A DNA stretch of 64,000 nucleotides, from NCBI GenBank assembly GCA_950295325.1, contig OX485809.1:10106001-10170000 (forward strand). Reading direction: 5' to 3'. The translations under genes were made by a program, and so were the position numbers. The stretch is from Polytrichum commune. Lineage: Eukaryota; Streptophyta; Polytrichopsida; Polytrichales; Polytrichaceae. Position 1 is the first letter of the stretch, and every line of letters begins with the position of its first letter. This document shows, piece by piece, positions 1 through 11,557 of this stretch. Below the pieces are notes generated by a model. The model ran no database searches and was not told where the DNA came from. It was given only the letters and a program-made list of their open reading frames with translations.

Positions 1-866
1 TCACCCCAAAATTGGATCGGCCGTTGTTGCGGAGGCTTCATAGTTTATTTACTGCAATTCATCCTAGAATTCACTACCCTCTTGTATTTCTTCTTCGCTA
101 ACTTTTCTAGCTAATTAATGTTTTAACAATTCATTCATCTTCAATCCCTTCGTTGTTTACAATGTACAAATTGTGCAATACTATGCAAATTACTACAATA
201 TTGGGCATATTCTTCAAATGTATTTTGGATCACTTCATTATCGGCGTCCATCTATCCTTCAAAATTCAAAATTTTATTTTCCACACACAATTTGGTTGAA
301 GACTAAATGAAATTTCAATTTGCCTCCTTCTCGGACATTGCAACTTTTCCACCCTCAAATGAACAATATATCTAATGCCTCACTACATATGCAACTCTCG
401 TACGAATGTATATGGCTGAAACTTGCCTTCGATGCATCCACGTCTAATCCTTGTAACCTGTAAAATAACCCAATCGTGAAGACTTCTTGCCCATCCACAC
501 TCATAATTCTAGAACATATAGTCTAGTCCAACAATTCCCTATAGAATCAACACATTCACATTTTGATACATGGTCATTCCTCTTGGTCCACATTCGGTTT
601 ACACCTAGTGAGGGGCCCAAACACTTTCTAAATTGACTTTTTTTTAAAAATAAAAAATAAAAAATCCGACCATGGGAATTGGACCATCAAGTTGGACCAT
701 GGAAGATGGCCTTTTTCCACGGTCCGACTTCATGGTCCATGGTGTGAACCGGGCCTCAAGCTGAACTCCAAGCTGGCCGCGTGAATCGATACAAGGGATA
801 TACCTATGTGAGTGTCACTTTAGCATTCAAGACAACTTGCCATCACACACTTTGTTGCTGTCATAG
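1..866. other. AT-rich intergenic DNA, no gene seen
   Basis: No open frame resembling a protein is visible on either strand. Around 650-760 the motif GGACCAT and its complement recur several times in a short space, which may be the remains of a terminal or subterminal repeat of an old transposon. Nothing else is supportable. Confidence 0.6.
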
Positions 867-868
867 TA

Positions 869-2923
869 CAGTCTAACCTTGATAATGTCACCCTTGTTAA
901 TGGGACACCTTGATACTGTCACCTAAAAGTTTGAAACCGATTTTCTTAGAGTAAAACTCCCTCGTTATTATCCCTATCACCCTTGTTAATGTCACTATTT
1001 TTTTTCCAAAATCCGTAGTGTAAATGTGATAATATCAAATATGGATGGATTGTATGTGATGGTTGGATGTATGGATTGTATGTGATGGTTGGATGGACAT
1101 ATTGTAGTAGCCAAAAGGGTCATGAGCCACCCTTGTGATAAATGCAATGTTATTCAAAGGGTCATGAGCCGCCTCTGTGCACCAACCCTGAACGGTGCTG
1201 TCTATACACGGCACTCAAAGGTGTTGTCTTTGACGGCGCTGCCAAGACTTCTTGGCCTCTATGCACCCCACCTTCCGTCACATGTGTTCACCTATGTGTC
1301 TTTGAGGGTTTCAGCTTGTGTGAAGTAATTTAGGATGTTAAGTTCTACGGTTTAGCTGAGCTGGTACAGAGTAGTGTCGACTTAAGCTAAATTAGTTCAA
1401 TTGGTTTGCAATGTAGAAATCTCAAGATATGTGGCACGGTCTTCACTGTTTCTATAGTCAATAGTCGCATAGGAGAATCTAGTAAGATCCTGAAGACATC
1501 TTCAATTTTGATGAGACAGGTTTGTATTATAAAGCCTCTCCTTGCAAGACTTTGAATATTGGGAAGGCAAAAGGAAATAAAAAGAAGAAGGACCGTGTGA
1601 CATTGGGGCTTTGCACTAATATCTCAGGGAAGGAGCGATTGAAGCTTGTTTTCATTCACAAATCAACACGTCCCAGATGCTTTCCTCGGAAGTTTGATCC
1701 AAATAGTATAGTACACTATTATTCTAACAATTCAGCCTGGATGAATGGTGATGCTTTTACACATTGGGTGAAGAGTGAGAACCGAAGAATGGCATTGCAA
1801 GATAGAAAAATTTGCATTATTATGGATAATGCAGGAAGCCATGATATTCATGGTGAGGTCAAAAAAGTTATAGATGGATTTAATGCTTTTGTACTCTCCC
1901 ATATCACTATATTGTTTCTTCCACCAAATGTGACTTCAGTTGTTCAGCCTTTGGATCAAGGAGTGATTGCAGCATTCAAAATGTGCTATAAACGCAAGCT
2001 TGTTGCCTGGACTTTGCAACAAATTGATAACTCAAATGAAGATTTGGGGAAACTGAATGTTGATCTATTTCAAGCAATGCTATGGTGTGTGGCGGCATGG
2101 CATGAATTAGATGATCAAACCATTAGAAATTGTTGGAGAAAGTCTGCCATATTGCCTGCAGCGTGGAATGCAGATATCAACAATTCTGATGAACGTATGA
2201 AGTCCAAAATGGAGGAAGTAGCTTTGGAATTGGGCAATCTCATCGCCGCATTGAATTTGGGTTTGGATGTTGAAGGCAAGCCTATAGAAAAGCTTAGTCC
2301 TTTAGAGTACATAAACATGGAAGGTGAAAATGATTTTGAGGTGGAATATTCTACTGAGGAGCTTGTGCAATTAGTGCAAGATGGCGAACATGTACTTGAT
2401 TCCATGGAAGAAGACCCATTGATTGTTAATAGCAATGATGATGAGTCTAAAGTAGTGAAGCTAAGCGATGCACAAAAATATGCTAAAGATGTTTTGAATT
2501 TTATGGCTAGCCAAGGTTCTCAGATTTTCAACACTCATGAGTTGTTAGGAATGGAAAACATCCATGACAAACTCATTAGAATTGGTGTTGGACATTTAAC
2601 ATCACTAAAACAATGTGACATTAGAAGCTTCTTTGTCTCTAGTGAGAGGTCTTTACCTGATCTCAATGACACATTGTGATGTGCTCATGTTGTTATTCAC
2701 AATTTTGAATTATATTTTACATTCAAAAACATTGAAGTCTTGTGTTTGTTTTTTTTTTTTTTTTTTTACATTGTAATTTCATTTTGATTTTCTACCTATT
2801 TTTTTTTGATAATATCACATTATGCACAAATCTTCAAAATGTGACATTATCAAATATGTCACACCTTGTTTATATCACACTTTATGGTGAAACGGATGGT
2901 GTGATATTATCAAGGTTAGACTG
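869..2923 (+). mobile_element. pogo/Tigger-like Tc1-mariner element
   Basis: The element is bounded by inverted ends starting CAGTCTAACCTTGATAAT on the left and ending in the complement GGTTAGACTG on the right. Each end is flanked by TA (867-868 and 2924-2925), the target duplication of Tc1/mariner/pogo transposons. Motifs like GATAATGTCAC/GTGATATTATC recur inside both ends, so the subterminal regions carry repeated copies of the end sequence. The interior encodes a DDE_1-type transposase on the plus strand. The same left ~620 bp and right ~260 bp recur nearly identically, inverted, at 11558-12754, which implies recent activity. The first ~620 bp hold no recognisable coding sequence although the transposase N-terminus should lie there. 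Confidence 0.93.
1486..2679 (+). CDS. pogo/Tigger (DDE_1) transposase, N-terminus missing
   Basis: The frame is open for 397 codons from the TAA at 1483 to the TGA at 2677. There is no ATG at its start, so the true start lies upstream or is lost. The catalytic core is complete to the eye. The first Asp is in FNFDETGLYY (1504-1530), the second in IIMDNAGSH, and the third in the hallmark LPPNVTSVVQPLDQG. This is the DDE_1 fold used by pogo, Tigger and jerky transposases, which cut and paste elements with TA duplications. The C-terminus ends in an acidic region and a KQCDIRSFF motif, as Tigger proteins often do. The usual ~150-residue helix-turn-helix/CENPB DNA-binding N-terminus is absent. Either a 5' exon was lost or this copy is an internal-deletion form. 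No stop or frameshift was found in the core, so the copy is young. Confidence 0.9.
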   Translation, partial: DPEDIFNFDETGLYYKASPCKTLNIGKAKGNKKKKDRVTLGLCTNISGKERLKLVFIHKSTRPRCFPRKFDPNSIVHYYSNNSAWMNGDAFTHWVKSENRRMALQDRKICIIMDNAGSHDIHGEVKKVIDGFNAFVLSHITILFLPPNVTSVVQPLDQGVIAAFKMCYKRKLVAWTLQQIDNSNEDLGKLNVDLFQAMLWCVAAWHELDDQTIRNCWRKSAILPAAWNADINNSDERMKSKMEEVALELGNLIAALNLGLDVEGKPIEKLSPLEYINMEGENDFEVEYSTEELVQLVQDGEHVLDSMEEDPLIVNSNDDESKVVKLSDAQKYAKDVLNFMASQGSQIFNTHELLGMENIHDKLIRIGVGHLTSLKQCDIRSFFVSSERSLPDLNDTL

Positions 2924-2925
2924 TA

Positions 2926-3222
2926 AACAAACATCTCTTCTATCCAGACCAAGTGTGTCAACTGCAACGCTCTTCGATGCACATAATTAGCTTACATATG
3001 CAGTGATGGAGGCTTTTGGACTGCTCCCTTCCCTGCTTTGGCCATGTCTGCAAGTGGGCCTCACGTTCACATGACTCCTTTTAAAGTCTCGATTTGCTAG
3101 AGCTCCCGATCTGTTTTCACACGATCGACAGACAGCGCAGCGCTTCAACATGTTCAAAGCTGTAGGACAACCTTGAAGGTGTGCTTCATTTTTTTTTACA
3201 ATTGGTGATCGACACTCGAGAT
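2926..3222. other. spacer between transposons
   Basis: No gene or clear signal is visible. The sequence is ordinary mixed-composition DNA. The last eight bases (3215-3222, CTCGAGAT) are the left target duplication of the hAT-like MITE that follows. Confidence 0.5.
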
Positions 3223-3632
3223 CAGTGATCGAGGAGATTTTTGGGCATAATCGGTGGAGATCCTAGTGTTTGCCTTCGGTTTTCCTTCATTAGATTGGGG
3301 TATGTTCTATAGATTCCTCTGAAACGATCGGTAATTTTCGTGCAGTCTTGAACTTCAATCGGTTACTATGATCGGGGAAGGAGGACCGGCAATTAGTTAC
3401 AGATGAACCAGTTGAGTTTGAGAAATAACCAGTTGAAGTTCAAGACTGCAGGAAGATTACCGATCATTGTAGAGGAATCTATAGAATATACCCCAGTTTA
3501 ATAAAGGAAAACCGAAGGATGTCAACATGTAACACTAGGATTATGCCAAGAAATCTCCCGGATCACTGATCGGTTATTTCTCAAACTCAACTGGTTCATC
3601 TGTAACTAACTGCCGATTCTCCTCGATCATAG
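3223..3632 (-). mobile_element. hAT-like MITE, family 1, outer copy with nested insertion
   Basis: This non-autonomous element lies in minus orientation. It is flanked by a perfect 8-bp duplication CTCGAGAT (3215-3222 and 3633-3640). Its ends match the family inverted repeat CAGTGATCGGGGAGA. It is split at 3366 by a second copy of the same family. Without that insertion it is about 199 bp. The 8-bp duplication and CA(G)TG start are typical of hAT transposons. No coding capacity. Confidence 0.9.
3366..3568 (+). mobile_element. hAT-like MITE, family 1, inserted inside another copy
   Basis: The copy is 203 bp in plus orientation with perfect 8-bp duplications ATCGGTTA at 3358-3365 and 3569-3576. 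The duplicated site belongs to the interior of the outer MITE, so this insertion is younger. The right end reads CTCCCGGATCACTG, the complement of the family end. Confidence 0.92.
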
Positions 3633-3640
3633 CTCGAGAT

Positions 3641-6600
3641 GCCTTCGCATTGCAGCCATGGCGATGCTTAATTAACAACATGCAAGTCAAGTTGCAGAAT
3701 GCAATAAATTGATGAGATTCCTGTGCAGGCGGAAACTGACAGAACGTGACCCAGGACTCCCATCATCCATGTGTGCATGTCAAATGCTTCAGAATATGAT
3801 CAGCATCGATCTCATCTGCACTGCCATCGTAGCTTGATTCATTTTCACACTACCGTTCATCAAGATGTTCAATCATTGTGCATGTTGGTCCACCAAATAT
3901 TGTATTTAGTGTCATGGTGTTTTATGTCACTTGTGGTTACTTTTCCGATGACACTTCTTATGAAGAAGGTTACAAGAACTATCACGGGTGATTGAAAGTT
4001 GATGAAGTCCATGACAATTCTTGAAACAAAGTTCAGTACATTTTGTATCTTAGCATTCATGTAATGAAATGTTGTCATGGATGATTGTAATTTGGATTAG
4101 AACACACTTAATAAGTTATATATAAGGAACAAAAAATAAGGTTAAGTTTACATTAGTGTTGGTGACACTACATGGTGGTTTACAATTAGTATGTATTGAG
4201 CAAGACAAACGGAATTGGTGACACAAAGTACAATATTTAGTGTAGTGACAATGCAATGTTACCTCTTTTCTACCCTTGTAATATATACACACACACACAC
4301 GAAGACACACATATTGAATGCATGGGCTTGCTTTATGTAAGTGGAGATTATTGGACTTCCATGCATTTGGTGTTTGGGGTGATCACACCCCCTTATGTTT
4401 TGCAACCACGTGCGATAATGGGGTATTTAATGGGGAGATATTTGTGCACCTCTCAATATTTTTTCCCGCCCCATTTTTATATATAAAGCTACTTTGATGT
4501 ATTTTTTAGCATCATATATTTATTTATAATTATTTAGAGAGGCTAATTTTTGGCACCATATATATTTTTTAAATCGTACAAATACCAAATAATGGACGGA
4601 ATACTATAGCATTGCAAAATCGACTATGTGAGCAACGAACATTCCATACCAATCCATCTTGTCATTTAATTGGTTTCAATTAGTTATACCAATCCTAAAC
4701 CATTCAAAGTACCATTCAAAACACAACCAATAGCATTTGGGTATTAGTTAAAGGGTTATCAATAAACATGAAGATAATAAAATATACAAGCACACATAGA
4801 CAAGTTGTAAACACGGATAGAACAAAACAAGAATTACAATCCGTTATGACAAGACATAGAATTTTGCACAACTACCTACTCCAAAAAAAGAATTGCATTC
4901 AAATACAAAAAAGCTAAATACAAAAGCCATAATTTTGTATTGATCCCACTACACACTTTTAGGGGGATCCAATATCTACAACCTTTTTTTTTTTTTTATT
5001 GATTATTAAAATGAAGGAATTATTCACCACCCTATTTTACATATAATCATGTAGGGGACATATTTCCAATGCTATGGTAGATCTAACGAATCTATAATTT
5101 TTACCCTCAACGAATTAAATTGATCCTTTTTTTTCTTTAATTTTTTTATCTCATGTGGTTTCTAAAATTCCGATGGTCACCTCCCCGAGATTCGGTGTTG
5201 CATGCACTTTCCCCTTCCCCTTGCAAGGTTCATGCCTTCATTCTAGCTTGCCTTGGGAATAGGATAGCGAAGGGGAGTTTATGCATGCATGTGAGTGTAG
5301 AATTTTGTGTAAAGACATGCCCAATTTAATGTTCAAAATACACAATTTTAGTTATTTAATAGTTCTTGCCTTTGGCATTGAATGTCTTTGTAAGTGATTT
5401 GACGGGTAGTTAACCAATGCTTCAACCTCATGCAACAACTAACAAACAACCTTTGTATTTTGAATGTGAGGTTTTTGGTACTCATAGGCTTTTAGACACA
5501 TATTAAGCTCCCTAAAATAAGGACAAATAAGGTTGAGCCAAAAAAGAGTGGATTTATAAACATAAGTAATTTTGGAATTATAGTAGCGTTGGGCCCTCTG
5601 TGCACATGCTTGTAGTTAAACCTACTTGCAGCGTACTAGTTCATCTCTACTAAGTTCTCTTCCAACACCTTTCCCGAAACCCAACATTCTTTTTTATGTA
5701 TTGATACAATTATTTATAAAATAATAATTATTCCATTTGCTTAAAGTTGAGTTTCTTTGTACTTGCCTATTCTCATCATTGCACACTATCTCCAACAAAT
5801 TGATCCATCATGATCATAACACTTCCCCAAAGCTTGGTTGGTATACCATGAACATGACATTTAACATGATTACAAGAAGACAACAAGATTCACGAAATCC
5901 AGAAAATGGAGACACCAACAACTAACACTTGACTTCAATGTGATAGGTTGTTCCTTATGCCATCCTCTCCTTACAAATTACAATGCCTAGGACATGTCAA
6001 ACCCCTATCCATCTATAGGACCATTTTTAACCTCTCCCTCACTTTGGCAAGCCGTTTAGGGGTTCAAGGGTAGCCTTGATCCTCGATGTTGTTGGGTATT
6101 CTTTTAGGGGTAGGGTGAAAGCTTGAACTTTAGTTGAGCCCAAATCCCACCAAAAATGAATCCAAATTATTTATTTTGAATGGGTTGTTAAACATAGGTA
6201 CACCGCACTTTTCATACTCTGGGCAATAAGGTTGACACTAATGCCACTATTTGATACATATGATGTTTTGATTTTTGCAAATTTTCTTGACACACTCTCA
6301 TTATATCTAGAAAGCTTATGACCAAAAATTCTACTAAAAGCAGTCTTAGTTATATTTTTGAGATTTTTTCAAATAGCAACCCTTTTAAAAAATGACCAAA
6401 TAAATATGCCCCTTTTTCCAAAAAATAAAATAAAAACTTTCTCCTAATCTAGTCATGAGGTCGACTTTAAGCGAGGCTTTGACTTGTTTGGCAAAACTGC
6501 CTTACCAATCGACAATGTTTTACAGAGGTCAAAAGGATAGTACATGCAAATTCTAGCAACGAGGAAACCAAGGAGGAAGCCGGTCTAGCTACAAGAACAT

Positions 6601-7315
6601 AACCGGAAACTCAAGCTAGGGAGGTTGGGTCATTTAATGGAAATGGTTGGAAGGGCAAGCTTCACCCCAAACACCAACCATACACATTTGTCAATTGATC
6701 GTTTATGAAAAAAATCATCTTATGAAGTTTTCTCTTGTGTATAGAAGAATGTTCATTGAATTATAACGATTTAGAAATTGTTGAAAGCCCAAAACCTTAG
6801 GCATTTTAGAAGATGAGTTAACTAATTTAACATGTTGTACACTAGTCATGGTCTTAACTATACATAAATTTTTTGGTTGTGTCCCATATGAAGGGACAAA
6901 GGTATTGTGAAGACTGCCTTTGAGCGGTAACATGACCTAGGTACTGCATGTCGATACTTAATGGATGAGGTTTGGTGAAGCTCACTGAAAGCTCAATGGA
7001 AGCTGAGTGAAATTTCAAATTTAATACGAACATTGATTATTCCAAACATTCAAAATGTGATTTCCGGTTAAAGTTTCTTGTGGCAATACCACATTTCCTT
7101 GTTTGCTTGCAATGGTGACGCTTGACATGCCTTCAAATTGCCGCCATGGCAGTTGGGTCATGCCATGTGCATCTTTCCAAGTTCCAACATGCAAGCTAAG
7201 TTAACTTATTAGTTTGCAAAGAGTGGATGCGATTCCTGTGCACTTGTACATGTGGGGAGCTCGCATGCTGAATACTCAACTTAAGCTTCAAATAGTAGTT
7301 ACCTATCATCAACTC
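3641..7315. other. AT-rich intergenic DNA with a short (AC)n tract
   Basis: No convincing gene is present; the frames are all short and without recognisable motifs. A short (AC)n microsatellite lies near 4286-4300, and T/A homopolymers lie near 4984. The stretch 3640-3735 resembles 7120-7250 (shared words around GCCATGGC, ACATGCAAG and GATTCCTGTGCA), so a segment next to the MITE was probably duplicated. Confidence 0.55.
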
Positions 7316-7466
7316 CAGTGTCCAGGGAGATTTTTTTTTGGCATGATCGGTCGAGATCCTAGTGCGTGTTTCCAAGTTCAACCGGTTACATGTTGACATC
7401 TTTCAGGTTATTTCTCAAACTGAGCCAGTTCATCTGTAACTAGCAGTCAGTTTTTCCCATTCTTTG
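7316..7466 (-). mobile_element. hAT-like MITE, family 1, internally deleted remnant
   Basis: A minus-orientation copy begins CAGTGTCCAGGGAGA and ends near TTTTTCCCATTCTTTG. About 70 bp from the middle of the family consensus are missing, the join being near 7405. No target duplication survives, so it is an old copy. Confidence 0.75.
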
Positions 7467-7586
7467 GTGAAGGCGAATGGCGATGGGTATGATTTGGATT
7501 TGCTGCAGTAAGGTAATTGTGTGTTTCATATTCTACAAGGAATGGTGCAGAGAGAGAAAAAGTATCTGAACGAAGCGCGTCTGGTA

Positions 7587-7815
7587 CAATGATTGGGGAG
7601 AACCGGCAGTTAGTTACAAATGAACCAGTTGAGTTTGAGAAATAACCGGTTGAAGTTCAAGACTGCAGGAAAATTACCGATCGTTTTAGAGGGATTTATA
7701 GTGGAATATACCCCAACTTAATAAAGGAAAACCGGAGGATGTCAACATGTAACCAGTTGGACTTTCAAACACTAGGATCTCAACCGTTCATGCCCAAAAA
7801 TCTCCCCGATCACTG
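7587..7815 (+). mobile_element. hAT-like MITE, family 1, full-length copy
   Basis: This 229-bp copy is bounded by perfect 8-bp duplications GTCTGGTA at 7579-7586 and 7816-7823. The left end is CAATGATTGGGGAGA and the right end is the complement of CAGTGATCGGGGAGA. It is the best reference copy of the family in this window. Confidence 0.93.
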
Positions 7816-7823
7816 GTCTGGTA

Positions 7824-9185
7824 GACACTGCAGTGATCTTTAAGTGATGCAAAAGTGGCAGGTTAATGAGCCTTAGTGAGGCCCGGGGACTTTATGAGCA
7901 GCCTGATAATGAAATTGAATGATTTGCTGGCACTGCTACTCTCACTGCCATCTATGATGGCATAAAGCGTGTTGAATGCACTACATACTCTAAGTTAACT
8001 TAGCGCGCCACTTCCACACACGAGACTGTGGGCCCGTGACCATTACACTTCAAGCACTCTTATTGGTGGAAAAGGCAGAGCCGGTCCAAGTTCGTTTCAC
8101 ACTATGCTCGAGGGCCCAATGGAGTAAGTGAATGCAAGATGGATGTGAAGTCTACATGAATTCCTACATGATATCAAATGGATCATGTTTCATGGTCACT
8201 TTGACTTATTTTCGAAAACCACCTCTTGAAGATAGGCCTAACACAAAACTAGGAGTCCATGATACTCTGAAATCTTGCAGCTGTTGATTTATAAGATTTT
8301 ATCATGTGTGAGGACCCCACATGAAGAGGAATTTGCTGAAATAGCATTCGGGTGAGGGTCCCGGTCACATATGACTTGAGGGCCCGTGACCACAAGACAT
8401 GAGTTTGGAAGTGTCTTGGAACGGCCCTTGGAAACTTCTTTTGGGCTCTCACAATGTTATGGTCATGGCTCTTCTGTGAAGTGGCCCTAAGTTAACGTAC
8501 TTTCCTTACCGCCAACGACCTCACAGTGCCAAACAATTTCATCACTAGAAGTGAGCTTCCTGCAATCGGCCACTACAGTAGCTGCCTCATGATCGAACTT
8601 TAAGAAGCACATCTGCATGCGGGTTCCTTCCTTTTCTAGTTTCTGAGGAACTTGGGCTGAGTCTGAGTGAATCAGCAGCAAAGGTGAGATTGATTGATTG
8701 ATGGCTTCCCCTTGAATCTCTCTTGAGTCTCTGAATCAGTTGTTGTTGAGTCCACTCTTTGTTTGCATGCAGACGTTGAAGTCTGTGCTTGTGAGAATGA
8801 GGAGTCTGTATTTGCATTCAGCCATTGCAAGTGTAGGTGGCGTTGTCATGCACTCAAAGTGGCCATGAGTGGGAGTGATGAGTAGGCTTCAAGATGAGCA
8901 TATATGGGCGGCCACAAGGTAAATGTTCCAGTGTGAGCATTACCTAGCAATTCCGTTAGACTTGGGCATGGGCCATGTTGTGGAAGTTGTGATGAAGAAC
9001 TCTAGATAAAATTATAGCACATGCTGTGGGTCTCTTGGCCGTCTTCCCGCTCTTCACTTGTGGCAGCTTGAGCAGTTTGGGTTACGCCATGGATGGATTC
9101 ATGCAGTTAGTAGGACTGGTTAGGAGAAAGATGGGGGATAATTCCTCGGGGTTGCCAGCAGGGGACATGCGAAAGGGGGAGGAAT
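7824..9185. other. region upstream of the germin-like gene
   Basis: No convincing gene is present. Near 8000-8420 the phrase GGGCCCGTGACCA recurs. A TATA-like AT-rich patch (ATAAAATTATA) lies at about 9006-9016, roughly 400 bp before the germin-like start codon, and could be its core promoter if there is a long leader. Confidence 0.4.
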
Positions 9186-9187
9186 AT

Positions 9188-9275
9188 GAGGCTCTTCTCC
9201 TTCTTCTCCTTCTTCTCCTTCTGCTGCTTCTTATTCAACAACTTCTTCTTGTTCTTCTTGTTCTCCTCGTGTCTC
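9188..9275 (+). repeat. CTT/CTC microsatellite in probable 5' leader
   Basis: A pyrimidine-rich run of CTT, CTC and TTC triplets lies about 140-220 bp before the germin-like start codon. Such tracts are common in plant promoters and 5' leaders. The open frames through it (poly-Leu on one strand, poly-Lys on the other) are artefacts of the repeat. Confidence 0.75.
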
Positions 9276-9409
9276 GTAAGAATGCACATGAAGACGGCCG
9301 CAAGAATGGCAGAGGAAGTGAATGGCGGTGCTAGTAGGTTGAGACAAACAGTGGAGCGGGAGAGTTACTAATAATCTGCTCCTCCAATTTTGGCTGCGTT
9401 TCTGTGCAG

Positions 9410-10030
9410 ATGGGAATCGTCACGGTTGCAGTGTTCCTGGCAGCTATGGCGACGTCACTGGTGCTCTTCACCGCGCAGGCTGCTGATCCTGAGCTCACCA
9501 CCGACTTCTTCACAGAAGTGGGTGTGAACAAATCGACGCTCACAGGTGCCTACTTCACAGACACGTCCCTCCGGACCGGCGCCAAGTTCGCCCCTGGTGC
9601 CAAGTTCGCCATCCAGAAGGTGAACTCAGAGAGCTTCGCAGCGCTCACTGGGCTGGGTGTGTCATCTGCTTCGCTAACCTACCTTCCTGGCGGCATTAAC
9701 CCTCCGCATACGCACCCACGGGGCACGGAGCTTCTGGCCCTTCGGAGCGGTGTGCTCATGGTGGGATTGGTTGACTCCACCAACAAGCTCTTCACCCAAG
9801 TATTGCAGCCGCATGATGTGTTCGTCTTCCCCAAGGGGCTGGTGCACTTCCAAATCAACTTGGGCAAGGAGACTGCGGTTGCTTACGCTGCCTTCAGCAG
9901 CTCCAACCCCGGCACCATCTCCTTGCCTGCCAACTTGTTTGGGTCTGGCATCGCCGACAACGTCTTGCAGACTGCCTTCAAGGTTTCGGAAAAAGTTGTC
10001 GATGCGCTCCAAGCTCCGTTCACGACATAA
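9410..10030 (+). CDS. GLP: germin-like protein (cupin), secreted
   Basis: A 206-residue protein with a signal peptide (about residues 1-24, ending TAQA) and one cupin barrel. Cupin motif 1 is GINPPHTHPRGTELLALRSG and motif 2 lies around FPKGLVHFQIN. The metal ligands are probably His100, His102, Glu107 and His146. Germin-like proteins are apoplastic manganese proteins; some act as oxalate oxidases or superoxide dismutases, and which applies here cannot be read from the sequence. There is one N-glycosylation site (NKS, 40-42). The two N-terminal cysteines that form a disulfide in typical germins are absent. The ATG follows directly after TTTCTGTGCAG, a good splice acceptor, so a 5' leader intron or an extra upstream exon is possible. 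The 3' end is duplicated downstream as a broken fragment. Confidence 0.92.
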   Translation: MGIVTVAVFLAAMATSLVLFTAQAADPELTTDFFTEVGVNKSTLTGAYFTDTSLRTGAKFAPGAKFAIQKVNSESFAALTGLGVSSASLTYLPGGINPPHTHPRGTELLALRSGVLMVGLVDSTNKLFTQVLQPHDVFVFPKGLVHFQINLGKETAVAYAAFSSSNPGTISLPANLFGSGIADNVLQTAFKVSEKVVDALQAPFTT

Positions 10031-10640
10031 CTTTTTTATTGTACTTACCTGGATCATTTGTTTTTTTTTATCAGAGCCAGATTCCTCTCTGTTATTATGC
10101 CTGAATGGATTTTTGATGTGTACAGAATTGAGTCGAGAGACATTTTCAAGGTTTCCCTCCAATTTCAAAAATGTTGGTGATTTGAGTTCTGGGATTCTCT
10201 CTTGTTGCATTTGTCATTGTAAGTTTCGTATTTGCTGCTATCAAATTGCGGATGCTATTATTTCCAAATCAACCTGGGCAAGGAGCCTGCGGTTGCCTAC
10301 TCCGTCTAGAGTAGCTCCAACCCCGGGACCATCTCTTGCCTGCCAATTTGCTTGGGCCTGGCATCGCTGACAACGTCGTGCCGACTACCTTCAAGATTTC
10401 GGAGAACGTCGTCGATGCCCTCCAGGCTCCGTTCAAGGCATAACTTCCCTTTGTACCTGAGTCAACTTTTGATTTGTGCAGAATTGAGTAAAGAGAACTT
10501 TTCAAGGTTTCTCTCTAATTTAAAAAAGTGTCAATGATCACTGGGGTTTAGGGTTTCTGTTTCTTCTGAAATGTGTGTCCGTTGTCGCAAATGCGATTGT
10601 GAGAATCTTATTTGCTGCTATCGAATGCGGATGCTACCAG
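9848..10640 (+). repeat. tandem duplication of the germin-like 3' end
   Basis: The segment from about 9848 to 10260 (last ~180 bp of the coding region plus 3' flank) is repeated at about 10260-10640. The match covers both the coding part and the flank (for example CAGAATTGAGT, TTTTCAAGGTTT and ATTTGCTGCTATC occur in both). The copies differ by several percent in the coding part and more in the flank. Confidence 0.85.
10260..10442 (+). pseudogene. truncated germin-like gene fragment
   Basis: This is a copy of the last ~60 codons of the germin-like gene, made by the tandem duplication. It lacks a signal peptide, motif 1 and a start codon. A TAG at 10307-10309 interrupts the frame, and one base is missing in the tract after ACCATCTC relative to the parent, so the frame is lost. 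It cannot encode a functional cupin. Confidence 0.9.
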
Positions 10641-11555
10641 TTGCTACCGCGGGTAGTTGGACATTGGAAAGCACCAGCAGCAAATGCCTTACTCGACAAC
10701 CATGAACAAGATATATGAAACATCTTGTAAGTGCCGATCTTCGCAGGCTGACATACTAATATTGCAAGAGTAGAAACTTCGGGTATTGTGTGTCTGAAGA
10801 GTTGCATGCATTGTCAGACTGTACCTTGAGTGCCTTAAATGCTTTGTATTGAAACCTCAAACCGTCGTTTTCAGTCACCAGGAATCTCCCTCCTCCTGAA
10901 CACTAAATCTGTATTACCGACATCTTTACGGTGGGGTGGCAGTCAATCTCGGCTAGGGGGCTGTTGAATTAAGATATTGTGGGCACTTCCGACTGCAGAC
11001 AATTTTGAGCGTTGGTTGGAAATCGGATCGGGAATTGTTTCCTCCAGTTAGCAATTGCAAACCATGAAATTGCCATTTTCGAGTTGTCAAAATTGTAGTT
11101 GAAGAGCGATAGTTAAAAGAGGTCAAACTGAAGGTCTTCTTTTATTTGTCTACTGAAGTGACCATATAGGCCCTCCCAAATGTGTTCCCTATTGAGCCTA
11201 ACCTAGTATGGTGTCTATATTTTTTACATGTAGTTCATTCTCATGATTCTCATCATTACACAACTTTTTAGTGCACATTCTTAACTAACTTAATGCACCT
11301 ACTGAAAGTCACCAGTTCTTTAACAGCTAAATTGTAATATCTTGATCTGGGGCGATGGTGGAGGTTGAGCTTTTGTGGGTCTATTCTAAGATGTTCAATG
11401 CGCTGTTGGAAATAAATTGTTGGCTGAGGCAGCAGCTATCGACTCTCAAGAGACTCTCAAATCAAATATCTTTCCATTGACTCTGCTGGCCCAGAGCAGC
11501 AGATTTGTCAGTGTCGTTTATGCTTTGAAATTGACATACTAAGCTAACTGTCAAG
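10641..11555. other. intergenic DNA, nothing recognised
   Basis: No protein-coding frame, RNA gene or repeat structure could be supported here. The right limit is the TA duplication of the next pogo-like element. Confidence 0.5.
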
Positions 11556-11557
11556 TA

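Noticed and set aside
8487-8681. A 64-codon minus-strand frame with protein-like composition
   Set aside because: Short, no recognised motif, no supporting splice sites, and overlapped by another frame.
9026-9334. Poly-leucine and poly-lysine frames near the germin-like gene
   Set aside because: They arise from the CTT/CTC microsatellite.
9674-10210. A 178-codon minus-strand frame across the germin-like gene
   Set aside because: It is the antisense shadow of a strongly supported cupin gene and shows no motif.
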